Assembly (NCBI GenBank): GCA_023053575.1
Contig: JAKZAP010000012.1
Location: 9,300,230-9,364,229 of the forward strand
Length of the DNA stretch: 64,000 nucleotides
From: Branchinecta lynchi
Taxonomy: Eukaryota > Arthropoda > Branchiopoda > Anostraca > Branchinectidae
Reading direction: 5' to 3'
A program made the translations under genes and the position numbers. The notes beneath the pieces are model-generated. The model was not told the DNA's origin. It searched no databases and saw nothing but the letters and a program-made list of their open reading frames with translations. This document shows positions 1-13,800 of this stretch, piece by piece (position 1 is the stretch's first letter; every line of letters starts with the position of its first letter).

Positions 1-230
1 GTATCCCAACATGTGGGCATGCCCCAGCGTACGGGCATGGTGCTCATACGTTGGGGCACTATGACCTGCAGCGAGGATGGGTTATCCCCATACAAATCTG
101 TTGTTAACTGTTGAATTGATCATCTCAATTTGAAATTTGCTTTTCAAACAGACTTTTAAGAGGGTACATGCTGTAGTGCATGGGCACCATCCCACAGATT
201 AAGGATTTGTGTATGACTGCCTTGGCTTAC
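1..230 (+). repeat. Dispersed repeat, GGTGCTCATAC family
   Basis: The stretch with GGTGCTCATACGTTGGGGCA and TTTGCTTTTCAAACAGA recurs inverted at 46864-47000 and in part at 49625-49715. It is probably a short non-autonomous DNA element. It enters the window already begun, so its end is not seen. Confidence 0.55.
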
Positions 231-237
231 CCCACTG

Positions 238-507
238 CAGTCTAGTACACTAGCCTCTTTTGAGTCACGGGGCTCAAACGTCTAGCACCATGCCTGAGTG
301 CTAGACGTTTGAGCACCCTACCTTGAAATTCATGCATGGTGCATGGATTTCAGCATACAGTGCACACATGAAAAAGCAAAATTTCTATTGTTACACACTA
401 CGTACCGATAGAAATTGTGCTTTTTCAGTTTCGCGGTGCTCTAGCACTCAGGCATGGTGCTAGACGATTGAGCACCGTGACTGAAAAAGGGCTAGTGTAC
501 TAGACTG
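238..507. mobile_element. Palindromic MITE, hAT-like, 270 bp
   Basis: The element begins CAGTCTAGTACACTAGCC and ends with its exact reverse complement. The arms continue with further palindromy around TCTAGCACCATGCCTGAG. It is flanked by CCCCACTG on the left and CCCCACTA on the right, an 8-bp target duplication with one mismatch. CAG ends and 8-bp duplications are typical of hAT elements. It has no coding capacity. Confidence 0.75.
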
Positions 508-518
508 CCCCACTATAG

Positions 519-678
519 ATGACCTCTGATTGGTTGATTTCTGAGCTTCACTAAAATCATCAATATTTTGTATTCAACAATTGGCATAGTGTATCAAGCA
601 TTAGGCATAGGGTATGCCAAATGTTAGGTATACCTAGTGTTTCACATAGGGTACCTAAAAAATAGGGGTTTATGGTAG
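519..678. mobile_element. Partial MITE sharing ends with 54364-54655
   Basis: It contains GGCATAGGGTATGCCAAATG and ends near AATAGGGGTTTATGGTAG, matching the right half of the element at 54364-54655. Only one terminus is recognisable. Confidence 0.55.
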
Positions 679-1007
679 ACTGTATTTGTTCTGTTATATT
701 TTCCGTTTGAAGATAAGTAGTTGTTTTAATAGCCAACTTCTTTGTATGTTGTTGCTTTTCCATTTTATGACTCATTCCTATTTTATCACTTTTTTTTCTG
801 TAGCCTACTATTCATAATAATAATAATTCATGCATAAAACTCCTTCAGCCCTAGCTGACTGGGAACCAAATAAGGAAAATGACGCAAAACAGATAAGCCA
901 GCTAGGATCATCTTCCAGCTACAGCCTGATGAAGATCCTTGAGAAGCATGGTTGAGATATTGCTGAAGAGTATCTTAGCTGACTTCAGACTTACCCATTT
1001 TATAAGT

Positions 1008-1143
1008 AGTAAGCTGAAAGACAAAATGCTCCTCAGGCGGGATTTGAACGCAGTACCCTCTGCCTATAAGGCAGGCACTCTTACCATTTGAGCTACCGAG
1101 AGGCTTGTGAACAGAGTTCGCAAACCACTACAATAGTCTGGTA
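1008..1143. mobile_element. SINE-like element with antisense tRNA-related region
   Basis: The minus strand of 1029-1103 reads as a tRNA-like sequence with A-box (TAGCTCAAATGG) and B-box (GTTCAAATCCC) motifs and a CTTATAG anticodon-like loop. The flanks ATTTTATAAGTAGT and GCAAACCACTACAATAGTCT are shared with the copy at 37399-37602. Shared non-tRNA flanks rule out a simple tRNA gene. Confidence 0.7.
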
Positions 1144-1656
1144 GGATATTTGGTTTTCACCATGAGACCCGCCTTGTGGTCCTGGTATGTCTACGTGGCT
1201 CTGGCAATGGAGTCCTAGACTTCTAAATTAAATTTCAAAAAATTGTTTCTGGTTTATTGTTCACGGTACAAGTCGCTTCTGTAAAGTGCCATTTATGTAT
1301 TATTAGACTAGCCCATTTTGAGTCATTTTTTTAAAATAATAATAGAGTCATGTTGGATGTGACCAATGTCTCAGGTAACCTATCCCAAATGCTGGGACAA
1401 CCAAACCCACTAAATGTTGATGGTTCGAGTGAAATTAATCGTAGGCCTATGGATTTTTAAATGATTACTGTATCTATCCTGACTGAGTTAGGCATAGAAT
1501 GTGGCAGGTGCTGGATAATCTGAATTTTTTTCATATCCTGTCCAAGAATTAGGTGCTGATTCTAATACTTAAGTTACTCAGTCATAACTATGTAAATGAG
1601 AGAGTTAACTGTTAAAATGTTGTACAAAATCCATACGTTAAATATTTGTTTTTTAG

Positions 1657-1837
1657 ATCAATTCTCCTTGGCTCAAAGGGAGTTGACCTGCCAAAGCTTG
1701 CACAGAAGTTGGAGAGCTTGAGCGCCACAGCAACATTTGAACCATTAGAACCCATCCAGGAAACTGATATCCAGAGTTTTCTCAGAAATGAGAGAGAAAA
1801 TGCCATTCTAGCTGTTCTGGAGGAGACCAGAAAAGAT
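1657..1837 (+). CDS. nup93: nup93 exon 1 of those visible
   Basis: The acceptor is TTTTTTAG and the donor GATGTATGT. The first base completes a codon from an upstream exon. It encodes [12 protein letters not shown], a [15 protein letters not shown] block and [10 protein letters not shown], matching vertebrate Nup93 from about residue 61. No in-frame ATG precedes it, so the true start is upstream. Confidence 0.95.
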
Positions 1838-4800
1838 GTATGTTCCTCTTATGCTTTGTGTATTTCAGCTCTTTCTTCCTCATTAGTCGCCTATTCCTCA
1901 TTAGAGCTTATCTCACATGTACTCATTTCGTAGTCATTATGAACTTGACTTGCTCGAAGTCAATAAAGTTCTTTATAGAGAATTTGCAAAAAATAACTTT
2001 TTTCCGAGTTCTCATTTTGGCACTATTTTGTATCGTTGGTTACCATATGTATATAGAACAAAATAAATTCTCTAGATCTATATTGTTTACCTATTAGTCG
2101 CAATAATGTCGCTAGTTGTAACGTTCAAGCCAAAACTTTTGCGTTTACTTTGTAACTATTTGTCTGCCTCTTTTTACTTTTTTTGTTTACACTCCTGTTT
2201 ATGCCTAGTACCAAGCTAGTACCTACTATCTGATGGATGAAAATGAAGATCATTGAAATCGTCATTGATTAAGGTACTTCCAGATGTGCTAGGATGATGA
2301 AACTTGGCAGGCATGTCAGGGACCCGACCAAACCAACCTGGAAATAATCAGTTTCTCGATCCGACTATCTGGGGGGGGTGGAGGGGGCGGGAATCCTGAA
2401 TTTGAGTGGTGTGTAACTTCCGAACGGTGATTCGATTGGAATGAAACTTAATACCTGAATAAATGAATGACATATCTCTGATCTTTCATTAGAAGTCCAG
2501 ACCGGAGTCGACAGCCATGGGGGAGTTGAGGGGGGGGGGAGACCGGAAATCCCGAGAAACGGTTAGAATGGACGGATCGGAGTGAAACTTGCTGGTAATA
2601 ACAAGCATCTTTCCCAGAATTCCGGTGATGGCGGTTCTGGGGATTTTCACGAAGAAACTTGTGAGGCGTATCAGGGACCCGGTCCGACTGACTTGTAAAG
2701 AAAAATTTACCCGATCCGATAATAATGGGGGAGCAGAGGGAGGTGGAATCCGGAATATTGAGTCATGCGTAACTTGGGAACGGGTGATCGGATTTGAGTG
2801 AAATTTTGTAACTGAACAGAGGACATGTCTCTGGTGATCCTGTAAATGTCCGGACCGGATCCGACAACAACTGGGGGAGGGGGGGGGGGGGGAATGCGTG
2901 ACCGGCTTAGACTGGAGAGATCGGGATGGAACTTTGTGGGAATAACAAACAGGTGCTCCGGATAAATCATTTACAGAACCGGATAGGCTCTGGCGACTGC
3001 GGGGGGAGTTTGAGGGGGGGGGGGGTCCGGAATTATGATTGCGAGTAAAGGTACTTCCAGATGTGCTAGGACGATGAAACTTGGCTGGAATATTAGAAAT
3101 TCGATAAGATTGGCTTAGAAATCGCCACTTTCCAAGTCCGACCATTCCTTAAAGTACCAACCATGAACGCAAATTAAAAAAAATACTTGTAAGCAAAATA
3201 TACATTTTCCTGATCCCCATGAGCCCATTATCATTTTTGCCTGAAGGGTTTTGCTTACAAATGAAGTTGTAGCTCCCTTAAAGTGCGCATCTTCGCCGCA
3301 AGGTCGAAAATTACCTTTTATCAAACGATACATCTCAACCCATGATCATTTGTGCCACAAGGGTTTTGCAAAAAAGAATTATTTCTAGCACCCTTAAAGT
3401 GCGAATTTTAACCGAAAAGTAGAAGAAAAAAATACTTTTGACCAAACGGTAAGTATCAATGATCCCTAAGAGCCTGCTATCGTTTTTGCCTCAAGGGTTT
3501 TGCTTACAGATGAATTTCTAGCGCCTTGAAGGTGCGTATGATTACAGCCAAGTTCAACAATAAAATACTTTTTCTCTAGCTCCCTTAAAGTGCGTATCTA
3601 AACCGCACAGTTGAAAAGTACTTTTGATCAAACAGTACATCTCAACCCGTGCAAAGGCCATACGAGCTTACAGCTCTGGTTCTACTTCTTTTTCTTTCTT
3701 TTTTATGTCTATCCCATGTTATGCCCTGTATTGCAATGTACCTGATGGTTAAAAATAAGATCATTATCATTTTCATAGTAATTTATTTTAGGTAAAGTGC
3801 CAATAGCAAGAGAAAGGCTTGCGTCACCATCAAATCCTGTGATTCTAATTACCCTCAGATTTCTAATTCCCCTGTATTTATATTTCTCAAAGAGTTGTCT
3901 CTAGCTTTAAGATCCATGACCCCTGAGACTATTGGTAGTGAAGTGCTCCACTGATGGCCTTCTGCTCATATGTTTATTATACATACGCTATCAAAAATCA
4001 TTGACAACAGAGCCCAACCAGCGCACTGCTTCCTGGCCGAAGATTGAAAATTAGTGTCTTTTTCTGTGTCTTAATGTGTTTTATTTATTTTCTTTCATTT
4101 ACTCCGCTTTTTCGAAATGGCTGGTTATAAATAAATTACTTACTTACTTACTTTACTACCTGGTTAATTTATGAGTATTTGTCCAGTCTGAAACCTCATT
4201 TTACTTTGTTGGATTTCTGTTTTTGTCCACCAAGTGGTTAGACTTCTTTTATACATTAATCAGTTAAGTTATTCTCTCTAGACTTACGACCATTTCAACA
4301 AAATCTGCTGGGATTCTGTACAGTCTGACTGGGAGAAGAACAAGCAGAAGATCCTTGACTCACTTGGAGGTGCAAGAGAAAACCTGCTCGACCTAACTGC
4401 ACCAGTTATTGAGGTAATCTCTGTTCTGTACAGCATCTGACCTAATTTCTGTGGTATAGTCTACATCACCTGACCTCGTTGTTGTTGTTGTTATTGTTTG
4501 TAGGTTGACCTTTCTAGAGCCTCAGCTCATACACGCTCGTACGATTGGGTACGCGTAAACTTGTGTAAGTATATGATTAGAAGGATTTTAGTACATCTGA
4601 TCATTTAGCCAACAGGCTTCGTCAATACAATAAAGGGATTAGGCGTCTTTCTCAAGACGTCGTCTGAATCTGGGTATGCGTTCCTCAGTGTTACTTTCTT
4701 TCACTATTTTCCATTCCCGATGTCGATCATCAATCTAAACTTATATCAACCATTCATTAAAAAAAAATCTAAACAAACTTCACACTTCTCTGGGGTCGTC

Positions 4801-7800
4801 CTGAATTAACATAATACACCTGACCAGAGGCGTTACTAGCCAAAATGTTGGGGGGGGGGACGAGGCATTTATCGACTGACAGGTAATTTTTACCGACTTT
4901 CTCTGCAGAAAAAATGACTGTTTTCAACAACAAATGACATTTAACTAATTTTCAGAAAAAAACTACTATTTTGACGAAAAATCGACCAATTTTCAGAAAA
5001 ACCGACCGTTTTCATGAAAAAAATCAACTTTTTCGACGCCGACTCGGTTATTTTTTACCGACTGGCCGACAGCATTGGGGTGGGGCGTCCCCCCCCCCCC
5101 CCGTCCTGACGCCCCTGCACCTGACCTCGTTTGTTAGCTTGCATGAGCTTGAGCCTGAAGAGGACCCTTGCCAAGAAGGGCCGAAATTATAGCTCTAATA
5201 AAATATAGCTGACTTATCGGTTTTGCACCGTCAAACATAATAGTATAACCATACTTCTTCTTCTAAACTGTCATCATTGGGATCCACTTACCCTCTTAAA
5301 CTTTTTCTTGCTGAGGTCGGTTGACTATTGGTTGAAGTCCTCGTTTATACTGTAATGTAATTTGGTTTTAGTTAGAATCCTCTGATTCCAACTAACGTCC
5401 AGCATGCTCCTCCTCTTTTCTTTTAACTGCCTGCAGTCAAACAGGATGTGTTGCAGAGATTCCTCACTTACTTACCAACCTTACTTGACAGAGATTAGAA
5501 TGAAGGGGATTGCAGTAGTCTGCACTGTAAAAAGTTTCTCCGAGTTAAGATTAAAGTTAACTGCAGTATATGATACCATTAATCTTATCTCTACTGGGAT
5601 AATATTAATCTGAATTAGAGATAATCTTCTCTCAGTAGAGACAAGATTAATCCTAGTAGCAAATACTGCAAGATTTTTTTTTTACAGTCTGGCTAGCTTT
5701 TGGATAAATGGAAAGCGAGATGTTGTTGGAGACTTACAAATTCCTTCAGCCCAAGCTGACTGCAAATCATATTTGACAGTGCAAAAGGGATACATCAGCT
5801 GAATCTTATTAGAGCTGTATTTGGGCCCTTCTTGGCAAGGGTCCTCTTCAGGCTCGAGCTGGAAAATGAACCTGTCAAGTTAAAAGTTGATAGCTTAGGT
5901 ATGGACGACAAATCATGGTCATTTGGTCAAATTCTTATCCATGCAACCACACACAGGGAGTCTGCGTTTATATTCCTCCGTTTTGAGCCAATTGTTTAAA
6001 ATGTGTTTCCCAGCAAGAACAAATAAGCCGGGTAGAATCTCCATCTTTGGTCCCATGCACCGGCTATGGATACCTCGACAAAATATTGAAGAGCTAAAGC
6101 TACTTACTGAGCTTTGGATTCACGTCCGTCTACTTTCCTCTTAGCCGTGGTCGCAATTTAGAAGAAAAGGTTTTTTTGTATCAATCAATCAATCAAGTTT
6201 AATCAAAATAGCTAAAAGCTAGAAGGGGAATACAGATTTACGAAATACACAGACACGAAACAAATTAACTAATACACGTACAAGATATGACCAGAAATAA
6301 TGATGGGATGGAATTACGTAAAAATTGGGCAGAAGAATTAGCAGGATACGGAGAAAACTGATTGCCAGTTTTTCAGCCGTGTGACTTTTCTTCTCTGGGG
6401 CTCTTCTGCGGTGAGGTGTTTGTAGAGGTCCGAATTGTGCTGTTCCGCGTGGCTCCTGCCTACGCTTGTTTGCATCGAGAACCGTCCACATACTATTCGA
6501 CTCCGCATGGTTGTACTATAGAGATGGGAGACGGATGTTCTACTTCTTATTTGTTCTTGTTCCCAGTCAGCCTGGGCTAAAGGTGCATTATTTCCTATAC
6601 TGATGTTTGTTTTCAGAGGAGCTTGATTGGTGATACGCTCTCTGCCCAAAGCACTTTAGCCAGCGATGAGGTCGTATATGCCCGTGTCATCTCTGAATAC
6701 AACGACGTCGTCATCAGGGGTGGAGTTAAGCCCTCGCTGGCAGATAAATTGGCACAGGCTGCTGTGGGTTTTGGAGATGAGGTAGGTCTCCTTTATACTT
6801 TAACGTAACGTACTCCTTATGCATTGGTCTACTACAGTAGAGGTATGTTTATTTGGACAGTTACTTAAATGTGAACAGTGCAGCTGTGGGCTACATGGTA
6901 GAATAAAGATCCAAATACCTATTCAGATGTTTTCAGAGGCCCTTAATTATCTACTTGGCTCGACAAACGTTCAAACAATCATACCTCTACTGTATATCGT
7001 AGTGACAGCCATGCGGTCAGGTGGTTGTGGGACCTTTCTTGCAGTCGAACCTGGATGGAAAGCTACAAGCCTAAAAAGCAGAAAAGATATCTGTAATCAT
7101 CTTAGGTATGAACAAAGAGGACCCCGCTGAAATTGTGGTTATACTAGTTGTGTTGTAAGAAAGGAAAAACATTATTTTAAGATATTGGGAATAAAAAAAA
7201 TAAAAATTAACCTTATTTCACCTCAGCGCTCAAAGCGGATTAGACTATGAATGAATGAATGAATGAATTTATTGCACGAAAAAATCCTTGGGGTCATGGC
7301 AACAAAACAAGAAAAAACACAACAAACTACAAAAATCGCTCTCTATGGGACAGACCAACGCGGAGGAATCTAGCCACCTTACGGATATCCCCCATATTTG
7401 TACTTCCAATTTTTTCTAGTAGCCACTCCTCCCTAGTAATTCCCACCCCAAGTAATTCGACCCTTAAATCACTCCATCCTTCACATTCACACATAAAGTG
7501 GACATCCCCATCCACCTTTCCACACATCGGGCAAAAGTAAGGGTCATTCTTTAACCTATTTTTTCCTATAAACCTTCTTTTCTCCCCAATAGCTAATCCT
7601 CCCCCCCTTAAACTCACCATCCACTTTAAATCTACTCTTGTCTACTACTTGTCGCCCGCCCTCGCTCATTATCAGCATCCATCACACAGAGATAATATAA
7701 TGTATTCATAAGTTATTAATGATACTGTAGTGCAGAAATCACAGCGTCACGGTGGTTAACTCCTTTTCCCTGCTGAAGGAATATAATTATAATTATACAC

Positions 7801-10800
7801 ATATCCTAGCAGTGTTTCAGTTAAATTTAGCCGATGGAAGAAATAGGAACTTAACCACATAGTTCCTCTAAATTGGTAATATGTAGAGTTGTCTAGTGCT
7901 GCGCTCCTGTAAATATTGAGTTTATAGGCACGGTCTTGCTTAGAGTATTGTTCCCCCGTTTGGTATTACGGCCTGACGCATGAGCAGGCCGGACGCGATT
8001 GAGAGAGTTCAATATCGGGTTTTTTTGGTAATTTTAAAAGCGCCAAAAGTCCCATACTGTGCCCGCCTCAGGGGCGTCGCTATGGGTGGGGGGGGGGTAC
8101 CCCCCCCCCCCTCGAAGAAAGAAAAAAGCTAAAACGGGCGCTCGCAGAGCGCCCGACCACACAAATTTAGCTAAATCACGAAATTTCAGCTCAACTGGCA
8201 GCTCACTCAGAAAAGCTAAATGAAGGGCTGGCATTAGGCCCGGAAAAGTCAGTAAGGCTAGTTATTAAAGGCGTCGGCTATTCTGGGTTCTCGGGCTTTT
8301 GAAACTTAAGGAATTGCTTTCTCAGACGCATGTTTTGAGAGGCAGGCTATTTCTAGTCTTTCAGATACGAAGAGGTTTTTTAATCATATTTTGTCAGAAT
8401 GAGAAGTATGATTGTTAGATCTAAGCTTCCATGACCGACAGAAGACAGTAGTCAAATCATGAATTTCACCCTGCAGCACCCAGTTTTAACCAAAGTTTTA
8501 ACACGATTTGTTGTGTACTAATATCTCTCGATTCAAGTAAAAATCAGGCTGATTTTGCTTGTGGCGTACATTTCCAAAAATGTGATAGTTTCATGCAAAG
8601 ATCCTTTGTATTTTAGTAGAAAAGTATTTTTTCTCCAGTCCGACGTTTAAAAACTAAATCGGCATCATGAGAAATGAGAGAATATTCAATGACGGGTCTG
8701 ATTATTGCAAAATGTCATTTGATTTTTATTTTGTGTTTTAACTCCAAATTCAGTACTTTTTGGAAAGGCTAGGACTGAAGCACATTATCCAGCTTCCAGC
8801 TCAAAGTCTCACATTTTTCTGGATTCGTCGTGAACAAAGACATGGGCAGATTCTGTTAAGTGGCCCTTACCTTCATTTGGGATCCGAAAAGGCGTTCTGA
8901 TCATACAGGATTCCACAGAATTTGCCTGCGGCGTCTTTCGTGGTAGGCTCTGTGTCAATGTTCAAGTTTTTTATGGCACTTGCCCTTCGGCCAAGTGCCA
9001 TATAGCGATCGCAATTTCTGTCCGTCCGTCGTTCTGTCGGTCTGTCCAGGTTTTGCTAGTTCGGGCACTTCCACATAAGCTAGGACGATAAAACTTGGCA
9101 GGCGTATCAGGGACCCCAAATGATTAAGTTGGAAATAGTCACTTCCCCGATCCGAGCACCGTGGGGGGAGTGGAGGGAGGGGGAATCCGGAATCTTGTGG
9201 TATTTTTAACTTTCGAACGGGTGATCGGATCTCGATGAAAATTGATATTTGGAACGACCTCATGCCTCACGCGACCCACTTAAAATCCGGACCGGATCCG
9301 GTGACTTTTGGCGGGAGCTGGAGGGGGCAACCGGAAATCTTGGGAAACGCTATGAGTGGAGGGATCGAGATGAAACTTGGTGGGAAGACACCTAGCAAAC
9401 ACTAAATACATCATTGACATAACCGAGCCGATTCGGGCACTGTGGGGGGAGTGGAGGGAGGGGGAATCCGGAATCTTGAGGTATTTATAACTTTTGAACG
9501 GGTGATCGGATCTCGATGGAACTTGATATTTGGAAAGACCTCATGCCTCAGACGACCCACTTAAAATCCGGACCGGATCCGGTGACTTTTTGGGGGAGCT
9601 GGGGGGGGGCAACCGGAAATCTTGGGAACCGCTATGAGTGGAGGGATCGAGATGAAACTTGGTGGGAAGAGACCTAGCAAACACTAGATACATCATTGAC
9701 ATAACCGAGCCGATTCGGGTACTGTGGGGGGAGTGGAGGGAGGGGGAACCCGGAATCTTCAGGTATTTATAACGTTTGAACGGGTGATCGGATCTCGATG
9801 GAACTTGATGTTTGGATTGACCTCGTACCTCAGACGACCCACTTAAAATCTGGACTGGATCCGGTGACTTTTGGGGGGAGCTGCAGGGGGCAACCGGAAA
9901 TCTTGGGAAACGCTATGAGTGGAGGGATCGAGATGAAACTTGGTGGGAAGACACCTAGCAAACACTAGATACATCATTGACATAACTGAGCCGATTTGGG
10001 CACTGTGGGGGGAGTGGAGGGAGGGGGAATCCGGAATCTTGTGGTATTTATAACTTTTGAACGGGTGATCGGATCTCGATGGAACTTGATATTTGGAAAG
10101 ACCTCATGCCTCAGACGACCCACTTAAAATCCGGACCGGATCCGGTGACTTTTGGGGGGAGCTGGAGGAGGCAACCGGAAGTCTTGGGAAACGCTATGAG
10201 TGGAGGGGTCGAGATGAAACTTGGTGGGAAGACACCTAGCAAACACTAGATACATCATTGACATGCCCGAGCCGATTCGGGCACTGTCGGGGGAGTGGAG
10301 GGAGGGGGAATCCGGAATCTTGAGGTATTTATAACTTTTGAACGGGTGACCGGATCTCGATGAAACTTGATATTTGGAACGACCTCGAGCCTCAGACGAC
10401 CAACTTAAAATCCGGACCGGATCCGGTGACTTTTGGGGGGAGCTGGAGGGGAGAACTGGAAATATTGGAAAACGTTATGAGTGGAGGGATCGAGATGAAA
10501 CTTGGTGGGAAGACACCTAGCAAACACTAGATATATCACTGACATAACCCAGCCGTGCCTACTCGTAACAAGTGCCATATGAGCTCGTAGCTCTTGTTTT
10601 ATTCTTACTTTTTCTAATACATAAACATTAACAATACTATACTCTGCACTTACAATTATTTCAGGGTTTGAACCGGGGAGAAGAAAAACATCGAATGGTT
10701 CAGACCCTTCCATAATAAAAAGAATCAATAAAACAAAATCGACCCAACGCTGAGTAGAACGATCACCGCACGAAATCGCCAACACGAAGCGAAATGAATC

Positions 10801-13800
10801 CAAACCAAAACAACAACAAAAATTAGGGAAGGGTGACTGATCACCATCAGCACTGGAGGAAAACACATAAATAAAATAAATAAACATGAAATACAACCAG
10901 TCTCTAACTGTTAATTATCCATTCTTAAACTTGCTAATGAGAATTTGGGATAGCTGTTTTTTATACTTTGAAGGGATTTTGTAGAATCAATTTTAGGAAA
11001 TAAAATTTGCCATGAATTCAAAACAGAATAAGATGGAGAAAAACGAGACCTCTCTGAAGCTACTCTTTGACTTCGGATCTTCCATTTATGACGGTTATTG
11101 TACTGGTGCTTTAGTGGGCAAGGAAAGAAATCATTCGAATGGAAATATGATGGAAGCTGGCAACGGTCATACTCTGTTTTAAATAGGAATGGTGCAAAGC
11201 TAAATAGTTCAGAAACGGGCAAAATATTAATCAGCATATACAGGGTTTCTGTTGGACTTACCCCAGGAAGTGATGACGGTGATGGTAAAAAAGTTCGCAA
11301 TCTTAAGATGAGTTTTAAATGTAGCCAGATATATTAATGGGCAATAAGTGAGATGCGAATGAACAAGAGCAAAATAAATTAGCCGAAGAATTTCATAAGG
11401 AAAAAAGTTCTTGAGCCTACTCATTACTCCCACACCCTGAGCCAATTTAATTCTTAACCTGTTGGAATGTTCATTAAATGATAAATGTTCATCAATATAA
11501 ATTCCAAGGTAACGAACTGAACTCATTCTATGTATTACAATATTTGTATGAAAATCCTTAATAGATGTTAGTGTTGGTGCCTTCTTTCCAATCCTACTAT
11601 AAATAATAAAATTTGTCTTTGCCGCGTTCAGCGATAGCCGGTTAGCTTTAAGCCACAACATCAATTGTGAAAACACTAATTGTAATTTGTCTTGCAATTC
11701 ATTTTCCGATTCTCCAGCTAGTGTCGAACCAGTATCATCCGCAAAAAGAATGTTTAGACTAAGATTTGTTGTAGCTGCTGGGAGGTCGTTAATGTAAATT
11801 ATGAAATTAGAGGGCCTACTAGAAAGTCCTTCATTTCATTCGGATTTTAGGCTTGGAATTTCGGGGCTTGGGTAGCATTAAAAGCTATATAGACTTTATT
11901 GCGGGGAAGTAGCGTTTTCCACGAAAAAAGTCATGGCCTACTTCAAAAATTTCGCCTGCGGCGCTCATTTTCCTTCTGTCTGATATACGTTGTGTGGATA
12001 TAGTGCTGCGTTTCTTGGCTATTATTTCTAACTGGTATGACTCTTGGGCCTTCCGGAGTCGTATATTTGAAGATACTCACCTTCCACGCCCAAGACCTTC
12101 GAACCGCTTCTGAGCTCGAAGACATAACTAGGCTTCTAATCTTCAGTCTTCAACGCTTGCAGTTATAACGAGTTTTACTATCACATATGAGAAGAAAAGC
12201 TGAAACAGGGCGCCTGCCAGGCGCCCTGCCCCCCCCCCCTCGAGTTTTGGCTAGCGACGTCCCTGGTCCTCCTTGAACAGTCTGGCCTAGATTCCCTTGC
12301 AAGCCGTCGACAAAAGCTTTCGCTTGCTTTTGGTACGGGGCTGCCGAACAGTACATCCCGTCGATCCATACTGACCCCTGATTTCAAGCCACATCAAGAA
12401 AGACCCGCAAGAGCAGTGGCAGAAGCTGTACCTCATATACAGCCTATACAGGTGTCTCGAAACCGTTTTCTGAAAAGCTTTGTTCCCTCGTTTGTTGAGT
12501 TTTTTAGTGCTAGTGCTAGTAAGCAAGAGCAGCTACAGCTAAATTTTGTCAGTTATGTTTATATTAGACCGTATTTCGTATTTGAGTTTTTGTATGGTAA
12601 CTGGATAAAATAGTCTAGTCATTGTGTACCTGAGGTTAATTAGACGATTATTTTCATTTTAAATTAATTCATAAGTGCTGACTAGAAATTGTATATATAC
12701 ATATATATATTTATTGACGACTAAACGAATATTGTGCTTGTCCGTTTTCCCTTTTAGAAATCAACTGAATTGAATTGAAAGTTAATAACTTTTCTTCTCT
12801 CTTAGCGCTTAGACGAAGTCTGGTCGATGGTACGTCAAATGATAGACGTACCGCTAGTAAGCAGCACTGGTGTCACCAACTCCCGAACTTCTGTGTCCGT
12901 CCAGAACGCTCTCATCAACACAGCAAGAAGCATTCTGGAAAGAAGGTGAGATTATTTGTTTGTTTGTTTTTTGGATCCCAGAAACGTTAGTGACGTGATA
13001 CCTGTGCCTTCGTAAAAGTTGCCCGTCCGTCCGTCTGTTAGCACGATATGGTTGAGATATTTTGTTAAACTGGGTATGAGGATCCACTGGGTCGAAGTAC
13101 AGGTCAGGTTCGCAGGTAGACTATGAGGCCCTATATTATTATTATTATTATTTGTTATTATTTATTTAATCCTTCAAAACTGAAGAGTAATGTATAAAAA
13201 GGAAGAACAACATGTCGATCAAACTCACGCATACTTACATACTAATAAACAGCTGGCCGTTAAACAAATTAGCCTACTAAGTATACAACGAAATACATGA
13301 AAAAAAAGTTCAAGATAAACAGACTAATCAGGGCGCTTTTTTGTGAAAAAAGGAAAAAGGTTGTGATGAAGAAGAATGTTGTCAGCCTTTTTATGAAAGT
13401 TCTGGATTTTACCATTTAAAGTTTCCAAAGGATTCTTCACTTTAAAATTCGAGGTTAGGAAAGAGGTTTAGAAATCGGGAAACCAAGAAGGAATTTAGAG
13501 AATTTGTAATAAGTAACTTTTAACGTAGAAAGTTCAGAGGGACGGAAGGAAGAAAAGAAAGCAGACGGAAAAAAAAATGTGAGGAAGTACAACAGCCGAA
13601 TAGAACCAAGAACATCTCTGCGATACATCCCTCGTAAACGAATAACAACACCGAATGCTCTTCTTATTTATCTTGCACATGTTGAATAAGGATAAGTTTC
13701 CAATCTCTGGTAGTAGATGAGCAATGGATTCTTAATTATTAGACCTTTCTGCCCCAATTTAGACACTAGAATGTTGTAGTTCTCAATTAATTTTTCCTTT

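Noticed and set aside
1646..1656. TTG at 1646 as nup93 start
   Set aside because: It lies in the polypyrimidine tract of the acceptor, and homologues have about 60 more residues upstream.
1..1656. Missing nup93 first exon inside the window
   Set aside because: No frame here resembles the Nup93 N-terminal helix, and the stretch is accounted for largely by MITEs and a SINE.
2489..3145. 218-codon minus-strand frame
   Set aside because: Proline/serine-rich translation of the poly-G family C repeat. The same happens at 28744-29448, with no conserved family.
10405..10896. 163-codon minus-strand frame
   Set aside because: It crosses the end of the tandem-core element and unrelated intron; composition and context give no support for a gene.
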